From assembly GCA_035942915.1 (NCBI GenBank), contig DASZCR010000225.1, positions 1 through 18,868 of the forward strand: DNA of 18,868 nucleotides, in the 5' to 3' direction. A program made the translations under genes and the position numbers. How positions within the stretch are numbered: the first letter of the stretch is position 1; every line of letters starts with the position of its first letter. Below, in pieces: positions 1-7,760 of this stretch. The DNA comes from DASZCR01 sp035942915 (lineage in GTDB: Bacteria > Acidobacteriota > Blastocatellia > Pyrinomonadales > Pyrinomonadaceae). The notes beneath the pieces were generated by a model. The model had not been told where the DNA came from and searched no databases. It saw only the letters and a program-made list of their open reading frames with translations.

Positions 1-3
1 CAC

Positions 4-44
4 GAACGCGCCGCGCATCCGTCAACAGATGCGCGGCGCGTTTT
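4..44 (+). terminator. Rho-independent terminator of an upstream plus-strand gene
   Basis: A perfect 14-bp GC-rich stem is visible: ACGCGCCGCGCATC at 6-19 pairs with 28-41 around an 8-nt loop. The right arm runs into TTTT at 41-44. The U-tract lies on the plus-strand side, so this most likely ends a plus-strand gene left of the window. The small minus-strand gene that stops at 92 also faces it and may share it. Confidence 0.75.
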
Positions 45-91
45 CTCCTTCTGCGCGGCCGTCTTAGATAGACAGCCGCGAAGTCTCTTCC

Positions 92-331
92 CTAGTAGCC
101 TTCCGTGTGCTCGCGCAGCCACTCGTTGAGTTCTTCCTCCGTCGGTTCGCGTCCCAACTCCCCGCGCAGACGCTCGCGCACATACTCGCGCTCGCCGCGC
201 GCCGCGTCTTCGAGAGACGTATCAGTCTCCTCTGCCTCCGACCCGTCGGCCGCCGTCGTGTTGAGCGACGCCCACAGCGCGCCGTTTCGAGACGCGCCCG
301 ACGGCGCATGAAAGTCCTGCTGATACGGCAT
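92..331 (-). CDS. Small acidic hypothetical protein (79 aa)
   Basis: I do not recognise a named family. The ATG at 331 follows a good ribosome site (GGGAGAGGAG, about 5 nt spacing), and the ORF lies 21 bp after the PilZ gene on the same strand, so co-translation is likely. The first 40 residues look disordered and are rich in Ala, Ser, Thr and Glu. The C-terminal half is a predicted charged helix with the segment LGREPTEEELNEWL, and the protein ends HTEGY. The REPTEEEL pattern resembles the helix-turn entry found in sigma-factor region 3, but there is no DNA-binding domain around it. Function is unknown. Genetic linkage to PilZ makes a c-di-GMP-related or surface role possible, which is inference only. 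It could be mistaken for a shadow ORF, but the ribosome site and operon position argue it is real. Confidence 0.7.
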   Translation of the reverse strand: MPYQQDFHAPSGASRNGALWASLNTTAADGSEAEETDTSLEDAARGEREYVRERLRGELGREPTEEELNEWLREHTEGY

Positions 332-352
332 GAAGTCTCCTCTCCCCTTCCC

Positions 353-667
353 TTAAATCGCGCGTGCCGCTTCCATCAACTGCGCCAACGCCTGCCGCTG
401 CTCTGCGGAAGCGTCGAGAAAACGGACAGCTAAACCAGCGCCGAGCATCGTGTGGACGACCTCGCACGAGAGCGAGAGCCAGCGCCCATCAGGCAGACGC
501 AACTCCAACTCGACGCGTTCGCCCGGCGCGGCCTGCCCTGTCGCCTCAAGCGAACAACCTCCCGCGCTGATGTCGTAAGTGCGCGTCGTCTCTGTCGCGG
601 CATGATGCGTCAGACGCGCCTCCAACGCCACGCGCACGCGGACACTCTTTCTGCGCTCCTCCGTCAA
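353..667 (-). CDS. PilZ domain protein, probable c-di-GMP receptor (104 aa)
   Basis: This is a single-domain PilZ protein. Both hallmark c-di-GMP contacts are visible: an RxxxR motif (R6-KSV-R10) and DxSxxG (D32-ISAG-G37), followed by the alternating hydrophobic strands of the PilZ barrel (residues 50-85) and a short C-terminal helix. PilZ proteins bind the second messenger and pass the signal to motility, polysaccharide export or secretion partners. No output domain is attached, so it must work through a partner. The start is TTG at 667, preceded by GAGGAGAGGAG about 10 nt upstream; no nearby ATG is in frame. It lies 61 bp downstream of the MFS gene and 21 bp upstream of the 79-aa gene, so the three may form one transcript. 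Binding is predicted from intact motifs, not shown. Confidence 0.88.
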   Translation of the reverse strand: MTEERRKSVRVRVALEARLTHHAATETTRTYDISAGGCSLEATGQAAPGERVELELRLPDGRWLSLSCEVVHTMLGAGLAVRFLDASAEQRQALAQLMEAARAI

Positions 668-728
668 GTGTAGCGGTCTCCTCTCCTCAGCGCGCGAATA
701 TTAAGCGCATCGCGCCGGACGGCGCAAG

Positions 729-2081
729 TCAGGTGTCCGTCGGCGTAGCGATTCTATACCGGAGCAGTTCTTTGGCCTTGAACGCGGCATAGATGACGGC
801 GGCCAGACAACCGATGCCGCCCGCGACGACCGAGAACGGCGCGCCCAACCAACCGGCCACAAGCCCCGCCTCCAACTCGCCCAACTGCGGCCCGCCCATG
901 AAGAAAATCATGTTCACAGAGGTCATCCGCCCGCGCAGACGGTCGGGCGTGATGAGTTGGCGGATGGTCAGACGAATGACTGTGCTGACCGTGTCGGCCG
1001 CGCCCGTCAACGCCAGCATCAGGAACGAGAGCCAATAGCTGCGCGAGAGTCCGAAGACGACCGTCGCCGCACCGTAGACGGCGACCGAGGCGATGACAAT
1101 CGCGCCCGGCCGCTTCCACTCAGGACGACGCGCCATGACAAGTCCGGCCAGCACAGCCCCGACGGCTGCCGCCGCCGACAGCACGCCGTATCCGCGTTCG
1201 CTGACGCGCAAAATCTCCGCCGCGAAGATGGGCAGCAGCGCCGTCGCCGACGCGAAGAACGTGGCGACGAAATCGAGCGCCATCGTCTGCACCATGACGG
1301 GCGTGCGCCAGACAAACCTGAGACCTTCGGTCAACGCGCCGAGACTGACCTTGACGGCCTCCTCCGTCTGCCCGCGCCCGCTCGCCTTCATCAACAGCGC
1401 AGCAGCAATCACGGCGAGAAAGCTCAGGGCGTTCGCCGCATAGACGGTCGCCGCACTGTACTCCGCGAGGACGAGTCCGCCGAGCACAGGCCCCGCGACG
1501 GTCGCCACCTGAAAGGCAACCAGCGTCAGGCTCGCCGCGTTCGGGAAGTCGGCCGCTGAGACGAGCGAAGGCATCAAGGCCTGCCGCGCCGGATTGTCGA
1601 AAGCGTGTGCGGCCGACGACAGCGCCGTCAGCGCGTAAATCAGCCAGACGCGCTCGAAGCCGTAAGCCGTGACGGCCGCCAGCGCCGCCGCGCACAGCAG
1701 CATCGCGCTCTGTGTGGCGATGAGCAGACGCTTGCGATTGAGCGCGTCGGCCACGACGCCGCCGACGAGCGAGCAGAGGATAATCGGCACGACGCGCGCC
1801 AGCCCGACCGCGCCGAGCGCAAAGGCCGCCGCACGCTCGCCCGACGGTCTGACAAGCTGATAGATGTGCCAGTTGATGGCGATGATTTGCATCTGCGACC
1901 CCGTGATGGAAACAATCTGTCCGAGCCAGAGCAGACGAAAATCTCGATGCCTGAGCGCCGCGAAGTACGACGAAGAACGCGGCGCGGAGGCGACCGTCTC
2001 AGGTTGAGCGTTGTTGTCGGCCGGTGTCTGTTGAGAAGAAGCGTCCACGCGAATCGTCACACCTCTGGCGCCGTCGGTCAT
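729..2081 (-). CDS. MFS transporter, EntS-like exporter family (450 aa)
   Basis: This is a major facilitator superfamily permease with about 12 membrane segments. After a soluble N-terminus of about 40 residues, the FAALRHRDFRLLWLGQ segment matches the start of EntS/MFS_3-type exporters. The loop between segments 2 and 3 carries MFS motif A (GGVVADALNRKR, about residues 107-118). Family members export siderophores, macrolides or other small amphiphiles by proton antiport across the inner membrane. The substrate cannot be read from the sequence. The start is ATG at 2081 with only a weak ribosome site. The gene diverges from the PLP enzyme at 2423 and is followed by the PilZ gene. The nearby TonB receptor and PLP enzyme could fit export of a made metabolite, but nothing here proves that. 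Confidence 0.88.
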   Translation of the reverse strand: MTDGARGVTIRVDASSQQTPADNNAQPETVASAPRSSSYFAALRHRDFRLLWLGQIVSITGSQMQIIAINWHIYQLVRPSGERAAAFALGAVGLARVVPIILCSLVGGVVADALNRKRLLIATQSAMLLCAAALAAVTAYGFERVWLIYALTALSSAAHAFDNPARQALMPSLVSAADFPNAASLTLVAFQVATVAGPVLGGLVLAEYSAATVYAANALSFLAVIAAALLMKASGRGQTEEAVKVSLGALTEGLRFVWRTPVMVQTMALDFVATFFASATALLPIFAAEILRVSERGYGVLSAAAAVGAVLAGLVMARRPEWKRPGAIVIASVAVYGAATVVFGLSRSYWLSFLMLALTGAADTVSTVIRLTIRQLITPDRLRGRMTSVNMIFFMGGPQLGELEAGLVAGWLGAPFSVVAGGIGCLAAVIYAAFKAKELLRYRIATPTDT

Positions 2082-2182
2082 GGCGCTGCGGTCAGACGTT
2101 AGACGAGATTCGTTGAGACTTTATGTCGCCGCACACTGCGCTCGTGCGCGCCTTGAGAGCAACATTCGCCGAGTATTTCCAA

Positions 2183-2211
2183 TTGACAAGCCTGTGGGGT
2201 CGGTCTACTCT
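2183..2211 (+). promoter_or_regulatory. Sigma70-type promoter for the PLP enzyme
   Basis: A perfect -35 TTGACA at 2183-2188 is followed by a 17-nt spacer and TACTCT at 2206-2211, a weak -10 with the key T1, A2 and T6 present. Transcription would start near 2218, giving a leader of about 205 nt before the ATG at 2423. No second clear promoter was seen for the divergent MFS gene in this 341-bp interval. Confidence 0.55.
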
Positions 2212-2313
2212 GCACGCGCTTGACGGCAAGTTACCCTCTGGTTCGACCTCGTTTGAGTCTTCCTTAACCAGTGACAGTTCGAGAAGGATGATAGGCGTCT
2301 AGCCGCGCCCCCG

Positions 2314-2363
2314 CGCGCACACGTCTGTCTCTCATCCCTAAGCTCGCGCCCTACGTGTGCGCG
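2314..2363 (+). other. Long stem-loop in the leader of the PLP enzyme gene
   Basis: CGCGCACACGT (2314-2324) pairs perfectly with ACGTGTGCGCG (2353-2363), an 11-bp stem with a 28-nt loop, lying 59 nt before the start codon. A second 6-bp pairing, CTGGTT/AACCAG, is at 2238-2243 and 2266-2271. There is no U-tract after either, so these are not obvious terminators. They could be a structured 5' leader or a dyad operator. Confidence 0.45.
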
Positions 2364-2407
2364 ACGTTTCCCCGACGCTCCAACTATCTCATCAACCGAG
2401 AATCCTC

Positions 2408-2413
2408 AAGGAG
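2408..2413 (+). promoter_or_regulatory. Ribosome binding site that fixes the start at 2423
   Basis: AAGGAG sits 9 nt before the ATG at 2423. An in-frame GTG at 2357 would lengthen the protein by 22 residues, but it has no such site and lies inside the right arm of the leader stem. The ATG is therefore the preferred start. Confidence 0.8.
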
Positions 2414-2422
2414 AAACTCTTT

Positions 2423-3736
2423 ATGTTCCCCTGCGAAACCACCCCCAACCTTAACCAATCCGACGCTTTCGTCAAACATCTCGGTATGTTCACGCACCCT
2501 GTCGGCGCACATCTGACCGACCGCACCAGACCGCTCGGCGAATGGGTCGAACGGCGCATCGAACTCGGCACGTGGCCTTACGCACGCGCACTCCAAAGAC
2601 AACCGGCCACCGTCACGCGCGTCACCGGACAGAACGGCACGGCCGTCGATGGCATCAACTTCGGCTCGCAGGACTACCTCGGCCTTTCGGCACACACGAG
2701 CATCAACGAAGCCGCCATCCGCGCACTCAGCGACTACGGCCCGCACAGTGCGGCCTCCGCCATCCTGCAAGGCAACACGGCTCTCTCGCGCGCACTCGAA
2801 GGCGAACTCGCAGAGCACGTCCAGACCGAACACGTCATTCTGTTTCCGACGGGATGGGCGGCCGGTTTCGGCACCATCACCGCGCTCGTCCGCCCGCACG
2901 ATTACGTCGTCTTAGACCAGAACTCGCACGCCTGTCTGATGCAGGGCGCGCGCGCCGCCACCGAGAAGCACACCTTCTTTCGTCACAACGACGTGGCGGA
3001 CGCGCGCCGCAAGCTCGAAAGGATTCGCGCGAAAGACTCGAAGAACGCCGTGCTCGTCGTCACCGAAGGAATCTTCTCAATGGACTCGGACAGCCCGGAC
3101 ATCGCGCGTCTTCAGGAGGTCTGCCGCGAGTTTGAGGCCGTGCTGCTCGTCGATGTGGCGCACGACCTCGGCGCAACCGGCCCGCGCGGCACAGGGCAAC
3201 TCGGCCTGCAAAGTGTCCTCGGCAAAGTTGACCTCGTGATGGGCGCTTTCTCGAAGACCTTTGCCAGCAACGGCGGATTCCTCGCCATGCACGATGCGTC
3301 CGTCAAGCATTTCGTCAGCATCTACGGCGGCTCGCACGCCTTCTCGAACGCGCTCTCGCCGATTCAGGCAGGCGTCGTCAGAGAGGCGCTCGCGGTCGTG
3401 CGTTCAAATGAAGGCGAACGGCTGCGCGCACGCTCGGCGGCCAACATCGAGCGTCTGCGTTCGGGCTTTGTCGCGCGCGGCCTCGAATGTTTCGGAAACC
3501 CTTCGCCGATTGTTCCCGTCAGCGTCGGAGACGAGAAACTGGCGCGCTGGACGGCGCGCGCCGTCGAGGAGCACGGCCTGATAGCCAACCTCGTCGAGTA
3601 TCCGGCGGTCGCGCGCGGCCACGCACGCTTCCGCTTTCAGGTGATGGCGACACACACGCGCGAGCAGATAGACGCGGCCGTTCGTCTCTTCTGCCGCTCG
3701 GTTGAAGAAGCACGGCTCAACCTCGCCGACTTGTGA
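2423..3736 (+). CDS. PLP-dependent aminotransferase-fold enzyme, alpha-oxoamine synthase family (437 aa)
   Basis: This fold type I PLP enzyme resembles 8-amino-7-oxononanoate synthase, glycine C-acetyltransferase and serine palmitoyltransferase, which condense an amino acid with an acyl-CoA and release CO2. Visible features are the substrate-entry motif NFGSQDYLGLS (about 79-89), ring-stacking His169 in DQNSHACL, TEGIFSMDSD (214-223), Asp244 and His247 in VDVAHDLG, and the Schiff-base lysine Lys278 in GAFSKTFASNGG. All core catalytic residues are present. The usual VDEAHS/DDAHS motif is altered to VDVAHD, so this may not be a standard BioF or Kbl. No biotin, threonine-degradation or lipid gene is adjacent. 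A CqsA-like signal synthase or sphingolipid-type enzyme is equally possible. It is a single-gene plus-strand unit ending at a strong terminator. The family is confident; the reaction is not. Confidence 0.85.
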   Translation: MFPCETTPNLNQSDAFVKHLGMFTHPVGAHLTDRTRPLGEWVERRIELGTWPYARALQRQPATVTRVTGQNGTAVDGINFGSQDYLGLSAHTSINEAAIRALSDYGPHSAASAILQGNTALSRALEGELAEHVQTEHVILFPTGWAAGFGTITALVRPHDYVVLDQNSHACLMQGARAATEKHTFFRHNDVADARRKLERIRAKDSKNAVLVVTEGIFSMDSDSPDIARLQEVCREFEAVLLVDVAHDLGATGPRGTGQLGLQSVLGKVDLVMGAFSKTFASNGGFLAMHDASVKHFVSIYGGSHAFSNALSPIQAGVVREALAVVRSNEGERLRARSAANIERLRSGFVARGLECFGNPSPIVPVSVGDEKLARWTARAVEEHGLIANLVEYPAVARGHARFRFQVMATHTREQIDAAVRLFCRSVEEARLNLADL

Positions 3737-3767
3737 GGCGTGGCGCGCCAGCGAATCTGCCGAAAGC

Positions 3768-3802
3768 AAAGGGCGACCCGCTTGCACACGGGTCGCCCTT
3801 TT
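3768..3802. terminator. Bidirectional terminator between convergent genes
   Basis: GGGCGACCCG (3771-3780) pairs perfectly with CGGGTCGCCC (3789-3798) around an 8-nt loop. It is flanked by AAA on the left and TTTT on the right, so a U-tract is present on both strands. It serves the PLP enzyme gene (plus) and the TonB receptor gene (minus). Confidence 0.88.
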
Positions 3803-3822
3803 GCACGCGCTTTGACGCGAGC

Positions 3823-6624
3823 TTAGAACCTGTAGCGATAGCGCAGGGTGACGCCGCGACCTGCGCCGTCAATGCCCCAACTGATGCCGCGATACATCTT
3901 GTCGGCGATGTTCTCGAAGTCAACGAAGACTTCGGAGTGCTCGTCGAAGCGAAACGCGCCGCGCACGCCGACGAGACCGTAGCCGGGAACGGCCGTGAAG
4001 AGCGGGACGGCCGTGTTGTTGTTGACGACGGTGACGCCGTTGATGGTTGCGCCGATGGGCAGCACACGATTCTGCACCTGAGCTAAAGTCTCGCCGGTTG
4101 CCAGCAGGATGTCGTCGGCCGTGTTCGGGCGACCGTCCGCGCCGTTACCGATGAGGCCGCGTGCGCGTGCGCCGCGATTGAAGAAGTTGGCGATTTGTCC
4201 GCGCGTGCGCGCCGCGCCCGTCCGGCGGTCGGCAAGGTCGAGCGACGAGAGGCGTCGCTGTCGCGCGGCCAGCGTCGTATAGGCTTCGACGTAGAAGCGC
4301 GACGTGCCGCGCGGTTGATAGCGCAGGCTGAGGAAGCCGGTCGCGGGCGGAATGCCGCCTTCGATGTTCGGCGGCAGGCCGTTGAGCAGGCTGTGCGCGC
4401 GGATGTAGGTGAAGTTGCCGGTCGTCGTGAAGTCGTCGGTCAGGCGCGCCTCCGTGTTGAACTCGACGCCGTTGAAACGCGCGTCGTCGAAGTTGACGCG
4501 CACGAGCACGGGGCTGGTTGCGGCGGCGACGAAGACGAGACCGTTGGCGTTCTGCGCCGTGATGCGCTCGCTCCCTAGAAACGTGCCGACCGCGCCCGGC
4601 GGAAGGATAAGCGCCTGGTCGAAGTAAACGTCCTTGAGCTTATTGGTGAAGCCCGTCAACTCAGCCCTCACGCGCGCGTGGCTGTAACGGAAGCTGAGGT
4701 CGAAGCTGTCGCTGGTTTCAGGGCCGAGCGGTCTGACGGGGATGCCTGTGGAGACGGCGTCCGTGCCTGCGGTCGTGCCGATGAGGCCACCGAGGGCAGC
4801 GGCCGTCGCAGCGTCAACTTCAAAGCCCGTGCCGACGAGACCGATGATGCCGAGGTCGGTCGTGTTCGGTGCGCGGAAGCCGCGCGTGTACTTGGCCGCG
4901 ATGTCGAAGCCGCCGCCGACGTTGAAGACGACGCCGAGACGACCGGAGAAAGCGTCGAAGCGCGCGCTGTCGTCCGGGAAGAGACGGCGACCCGTCGTGG
5001 GGTCGAAGGGCGCGTTCTCGTCGCGCGATTGATAAGACGCGACGTTGTAGCGCAACGCGCCGCTCAGGCGCAGCCGGTCAGGCACGACCGTCCAGGAGTC
5101 TTGCGCGAAGAAGCCGTAGGAGAGGTAGCGCGCGCCGTGCGGGATGCGCGGGCGCGAAGGGACGTTCGCGCCGCTGACGGGGTCGAACGTAAAGGCTGGG
5201 GCGGAAATCTTATCGCGGTAGATGTCTGCGCCGACGAGCAGCGTGTTGTTGTCGCCAATCTGCTTGTCGAGATAGAAGTTGAAGCCGAGGACGTTCGTCC
5301 GCTCGCGCTGCGAGGTAATCGCGCCAAGCGGATTTCCCTGCCCGCCCTGATTGACGCGCTCCTCGCGCTGACCATTATAAGAGAACGTGAATGAACCGTT
5401 GTCGAAGAACCACAGATTCTGCTTCGAGAGACGGACGTAGAAGAGGTCTGTCATCAGGTTGCGCAGGTCTGCGATGAGGTTTCCGTCGCCACCGAGCAAT
5501 TGGTCGTAGCGGCGTCCTCCGTCCTGCTGGTTGCGCGCGTAGCTGACGAGCACTTGCGTCGTGTCGTCGATGTTGAAGCTGGTGCGCAGCAGTCCGCCGT
5601 ACTGCGTAAAGGCCGTGTCTGGGAGGCGTTCGCCGAAGATGTCTGAGGGGATGCCGAGAAAGCGCGTCAGCGCGGAGTGCGAGTCGAGGCCGCCGCCCGG
5701 TCGCAGGCGGTTGATGCGGCGCGCGTTGAGGTTCAGGAGCAGGCCGTAGCGGCGCGTGCCGTAGGTGAGCAGCGTGTTGCCGCCGAAGCCGTTGGTCGCA
5801 GACGAATAGAAGACGTTGGTGTTGCCATGCCACTCGCCATCCGTGCCGCCGTAGACGGGCGCACGCGAGATGAAGTTGACGACGCCGCCGAGCACGTCCG
5901 AGCCGTACTGCGAACTGTTCGGCCCGCGCAGGATTTCGACCGTCTCAAGGCTCGACGGCTCAATCAGACTGAAGAACGTGCCGACGCCGCCGCGCTGCGC
6001 GCTCGTCGTGTAGCGCACGCCATCGACGTAGACGGCGACGTTCCTGCCCGTCAGGCCGCGCACAAACACGGCGCTCAGCGACGGGCTTGTGCGTTGCAGA
6101 TTAACGCCCGGCTCCTCGTCCACCACCTGCGCGACCACTTCAGTCGCACGCATCGCAATCTCTTCGGCGTTGACGACGTTGACCGGCTGCGCGACGTTGC
6201 GCGCGTCGGCCGCCTGCCCCGCCTCGGCCGTCACCGTCACCTGCTCGCTAAGTTGACTGACTTCGAGCACGACGTTGACTTCCGCCGTCTGGCCGGGCGC
6301 GAGTTGCGCGGCCACGCGACGCGTGCTGAAGTCCGTGCCGGAGACGATGACGACGTAAGACCCGGCCGGGACATCCTCGAAACGAAAGCGCCCTTCGGCG
6401 TCCGTCTCCGTCGTGCCGAAGACGGCCTGCTGGGCGTTGACGAGCGAAACGTCTGCGCCGCCGAGCACCCCACCGGCCACGTCTCTGACGACGCCCGTCA
6501 GCACGCCGCGCGACCCCTGCTGTGTCGAAGACGATGACTGTTGCGCCCGCGCGCTGTCGGTGAAAGACGAGACGCACAGCGTCAACGCCAGCGCACACCA
6601 GAGAGTGGTCAGTATTCTTTTCAT
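3823..6624 (-). CDS. TonB-dependent outer-membrane receptor with N-terminal carboxypeptidase-regulatory-like domain (933 aa)
   Basis: This is a 22-strand-type outer-membrane transporter that takes up a scarce ligand using TonB energy. Domains in order: a signal peptide (about 1-28, cleaved after SARA), an Ig-like CarboxypepD_reg-type domain (about 40-122, with DAEGRFRFEDVPAGSY typical of the fold), a plug (about 145-255, with VFVRGLTGRNVAVYVDGV and ETVEILRGPNSSQYGSDVLGG), then the barrel, ending in RYRYRF with the C-terminal Phe needed for BAM insertion. The extra N-terminal domain is common in Acidobacteriota and Bacteroidota receptors. The ligand is unknown: no substrate-binding or TonB/ExbBD genes are nearby. 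The start is ATG at 6624 with a poor ribosome site. It follows the M56 gene by 131 bp on the same strand, with a possible operator dyad between them. Confidence 0.92.
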   Translation of the reverse strand: MKRILTTLWCALALTLCVSSFTDSARAQQSSSSTQQGSRGVLTGVVRDVAGGVLGGADVSLVNAQQAVFGTTETDAEGRFRFEDVPAGSYVVIVSGTDFSTRRVAAQLAPGQTAEVNVVLEVSQLSEQVTVTAEAGQAADARNVAQPVNVVNAEEIAMRATEVVAQVVDEEPGVNLQRTSPSLSAVFVRGLTGRNVAVYVDGVRYTTSAQRGGVGTFFSLIEPSSLETVEILRGPNSSQYGSDVLGGVVNFISRAPVYGGTDGEWHGNTNVFYSSATNGFGGNTLLTYGTRRYGLLLNLNARRINRLRPGGGLDSHSALTRFLGIPSDIFGERLPDTAFTQYGGLLRTSFNIDDTTQVLVSYARNQQDGGRRYDQLLGGDGNLIADLRNLMTDLFYVRLSKQNLWFFDNGSFTFSYNGQREERVNQGGQGNPLGAITSQRERTNVLGFNFYLDKQIGDNNTLLVGADIYRDKISAPAFTFDPVSGANVPSRPRIPHGARYLSYGFFAQDSWTVVPDRLRLSGALRYNVASYQSRDENAPFDPTTGRRLFPDDSARFDAFSGRLGVVFNVGGGFDIAAKYTRGFRAPNTTDLGIIGLVGTGFEVDAATAAALGGLIGTTAGTDAVSTGIPVRPLGPETSDSFDLSFRYSHARVRAELTGFTNKLKDVYFDQALILPPGAVGTFLGSERITAQNANGLVFVAAATSPVLVRVNFDDARFNGVEFNTEARLTDDFTTTGNFTYIRAHSLLNGLPPNIEGGIPPATGFLSLRYQPRGTSRFYVEAYTTLAARQRRLSSLDLADRRTGAARTRGQIANFFNRGARARGLIGNGADGRPNTADDILLATGETLAQVQNRVLPIGATINGVTVVNNNTAVPLFTAVPGYGLVGVRGAFRFDEHSEVFVDFENIADKMYRGISWGIDGAGRGVTLRYRYRF

Positions 6625-6703
6625 GATTGTTACGTCGTTTGTGACGGCAGTGAGATTTCCGCAGCCGGACAGCGAAAGGTGAGCTTACCTGAGACCTCTA
6701 TCT

Positions 6704-6721
6704 ACTACCATAGCTCGTAGT
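6704..6721. promoter_or_regulatory. Dyad ACTAC-N8-GTAGT upstream of the TonB receptor, possible BlaI operator
   Basis: ACTAC at 6704-6708 and GTAGT at 6717-6721 form an inverted repeat 80 bp before the receptor start and just after the M56 stop. BlaI/MecI/CopY repressors are known to bind short dyads of the TACTACA/TGTAGTA kind. The 9-mer TCGTAGTTC here recurs upstream of blaI at 8281-8289. A matching promoter was not clear. Confidence 0.3.
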
Positions 6722-6755
6722 TCAGGCGGGACGAGCAGCGGCGGGAGAATGCGTG

Positions 6756-7760
6756 CTATTTGAGCAGATGAACGACGTGCTCTGTGAGGGTGTGAACCGT
6801 TGCTAAGAGTTGCAGGTCGGGAAGCATTGCCAAGAGCATCGCGGCGAGACCGATGAGACCGATGCGGAGCGTGTTTCCCGACGCCAAAAAGTTGCGGCGC
6901 GTCTGCTCGGCGCCGTCTGCGGCCATGTCCGTCAGGCGACGCACACGCCCTGCCAGTCCGTCGTCTGTCACTTCCAGAAGGAAGGCGCTGACCGGCGCGA
7001 CGTGGCTTGCGCCCGTCGGCATCATGCGCGCAATCTTGACGAGCGCGGCGGCCAGATTGAGCGCTCCGGCCGCGCCCTCGCGCGCCGCATATTCATCCGC
7101 CGCACGCTCTGCCTCCTCCGCCCACGCCTTATCGAGCGCACGCCCCATCCAGGCTATCGGCAGCACGTCGCGGCAGACTTTCAAGACGGCGCGCTTGAGC
7201 GTATCGCGCGCGACGAGATGCCCGCGCTCGTGCGCCAGCGCGACCTCCATCTCCTCGCGGCTGAGCGCATCGAACAACTGCCCCGCGACAAACAGCCTCG
7301 GACGCACAGCCCCGACGACGGCGATAACCGGCGTCGGATGGCGCAGTCGATAAGCCTCGACACAGACGCCTTCAATCCTCAGAGGCTCTGCGCGCCGCAG
7401 CCACTCGGCCGTCAACCGCCGCGTCGCGCGCCAAGAGGCGACGCCGCGACACAAGGCCAGCCCGACGCCGAACGCCGAGACGAGCGACAGCGCCACGAGC
7501 GGCAGCCCGACGGAATCCGGCGCAGGATACGGTTCATAAACCAGAAAGGCCGGGACGAGCAGCGCCGAGACGAACGCGAGCGCGAGCGTCGGCGGCAGCA
7601 CGCGCAGTGCGAAAACGGTCTTGGCGCGCGCCGAGGCAGACCACCCTCGCGCGCCTCTGTGCAGAGCCGTCCAGAGCATGGTCGCCGCCGACGTGAAGAC
7701 GGCGTTTAGCAGGAAGAAGACTGACAGGGCAAGACAGAGCGCCAGCGCGTAGTAGGTCAC
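6756..7760 (-). CDS. M56 family membrane metallopeptidase, BlaR1/MecR1-like, short form (334 aa)
   Basis: This integral-membrane zinc peptidase belongs to the family that relays signals by cleaving, directly or indirectly, a BlaI-type repressor. Hydrophobic segments fall at about 3-27, 50-74, 85-106 and 298-320. The zinc motif HExxH is H177-ERG-H181 in ALAHERGHLVARD, and ExxxD (E218 to D222) supplies the likely third ligand, all on the cytoplasmic side by family topology. The protein ends just after the fourth segment, so it lacks the penicillin-binding sensor domain of BlaR1/MecR1. Any signal must reach it through its loops or a partner. The start is GTG at 7760, overlapping the blaI stop by 4 nt (GTGA), with AAGGAG 5 nt upstream inside blaI, so the pair is translationally coupled. 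Confidence 0.88.
   Translation of the reverse strand: MTYYALALCLALSVFFLLNAVFTSAATMLWTALHRGARGWSASARAKTVFALRVLPPTLALAFVSALLVPAFLVYEPYPAPDSVGLPLVALSLVSAFGVGLALCRGVASWRATRRLTAEWLRRAEPLRIEGVCVEAYRLRHPTPVIAVVGAVRPRLFVAGQLFDALSREEMEVALAHERGHLVARDTLKRAVLKVCRDVLPIAWMGRALDKAWAEEAERAADEYAAREGAAGALNLAAALVKIARMMPTGASHVAPVSAFLLEVTDDGLAGRVRRLTDMAADGAEQTRRNFLASGNTLRIGLIGLAAMLLAMLPDLQLLATVHTLTEHVVHLLK

Noticed and set aside
698..728. Hairpin GCGCC-GGAC-GGCGC between the MFS and PilZ genes as a terminator
   Set aside because: The stem is only 5 bp and no U-tract follows on the minus strand.
957..1559. Long plus-strand ORFs over the MFS, TonB, nrdJ and APC genes (for example 957-1559, 5677-6537, 8314-9330, 17147-18034)
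   Set aside because: They are antisense to clear genes, are Arg/Asp/Ala-rich with no domain, and arise from GC-rich codon bias.
2357..2422. GTG start of the PLP enzyme at 2357
   Set aside because: It lies in the leader stem with no ribosome site; ATG at 2423 has AAGGAG 9 nt upstream.
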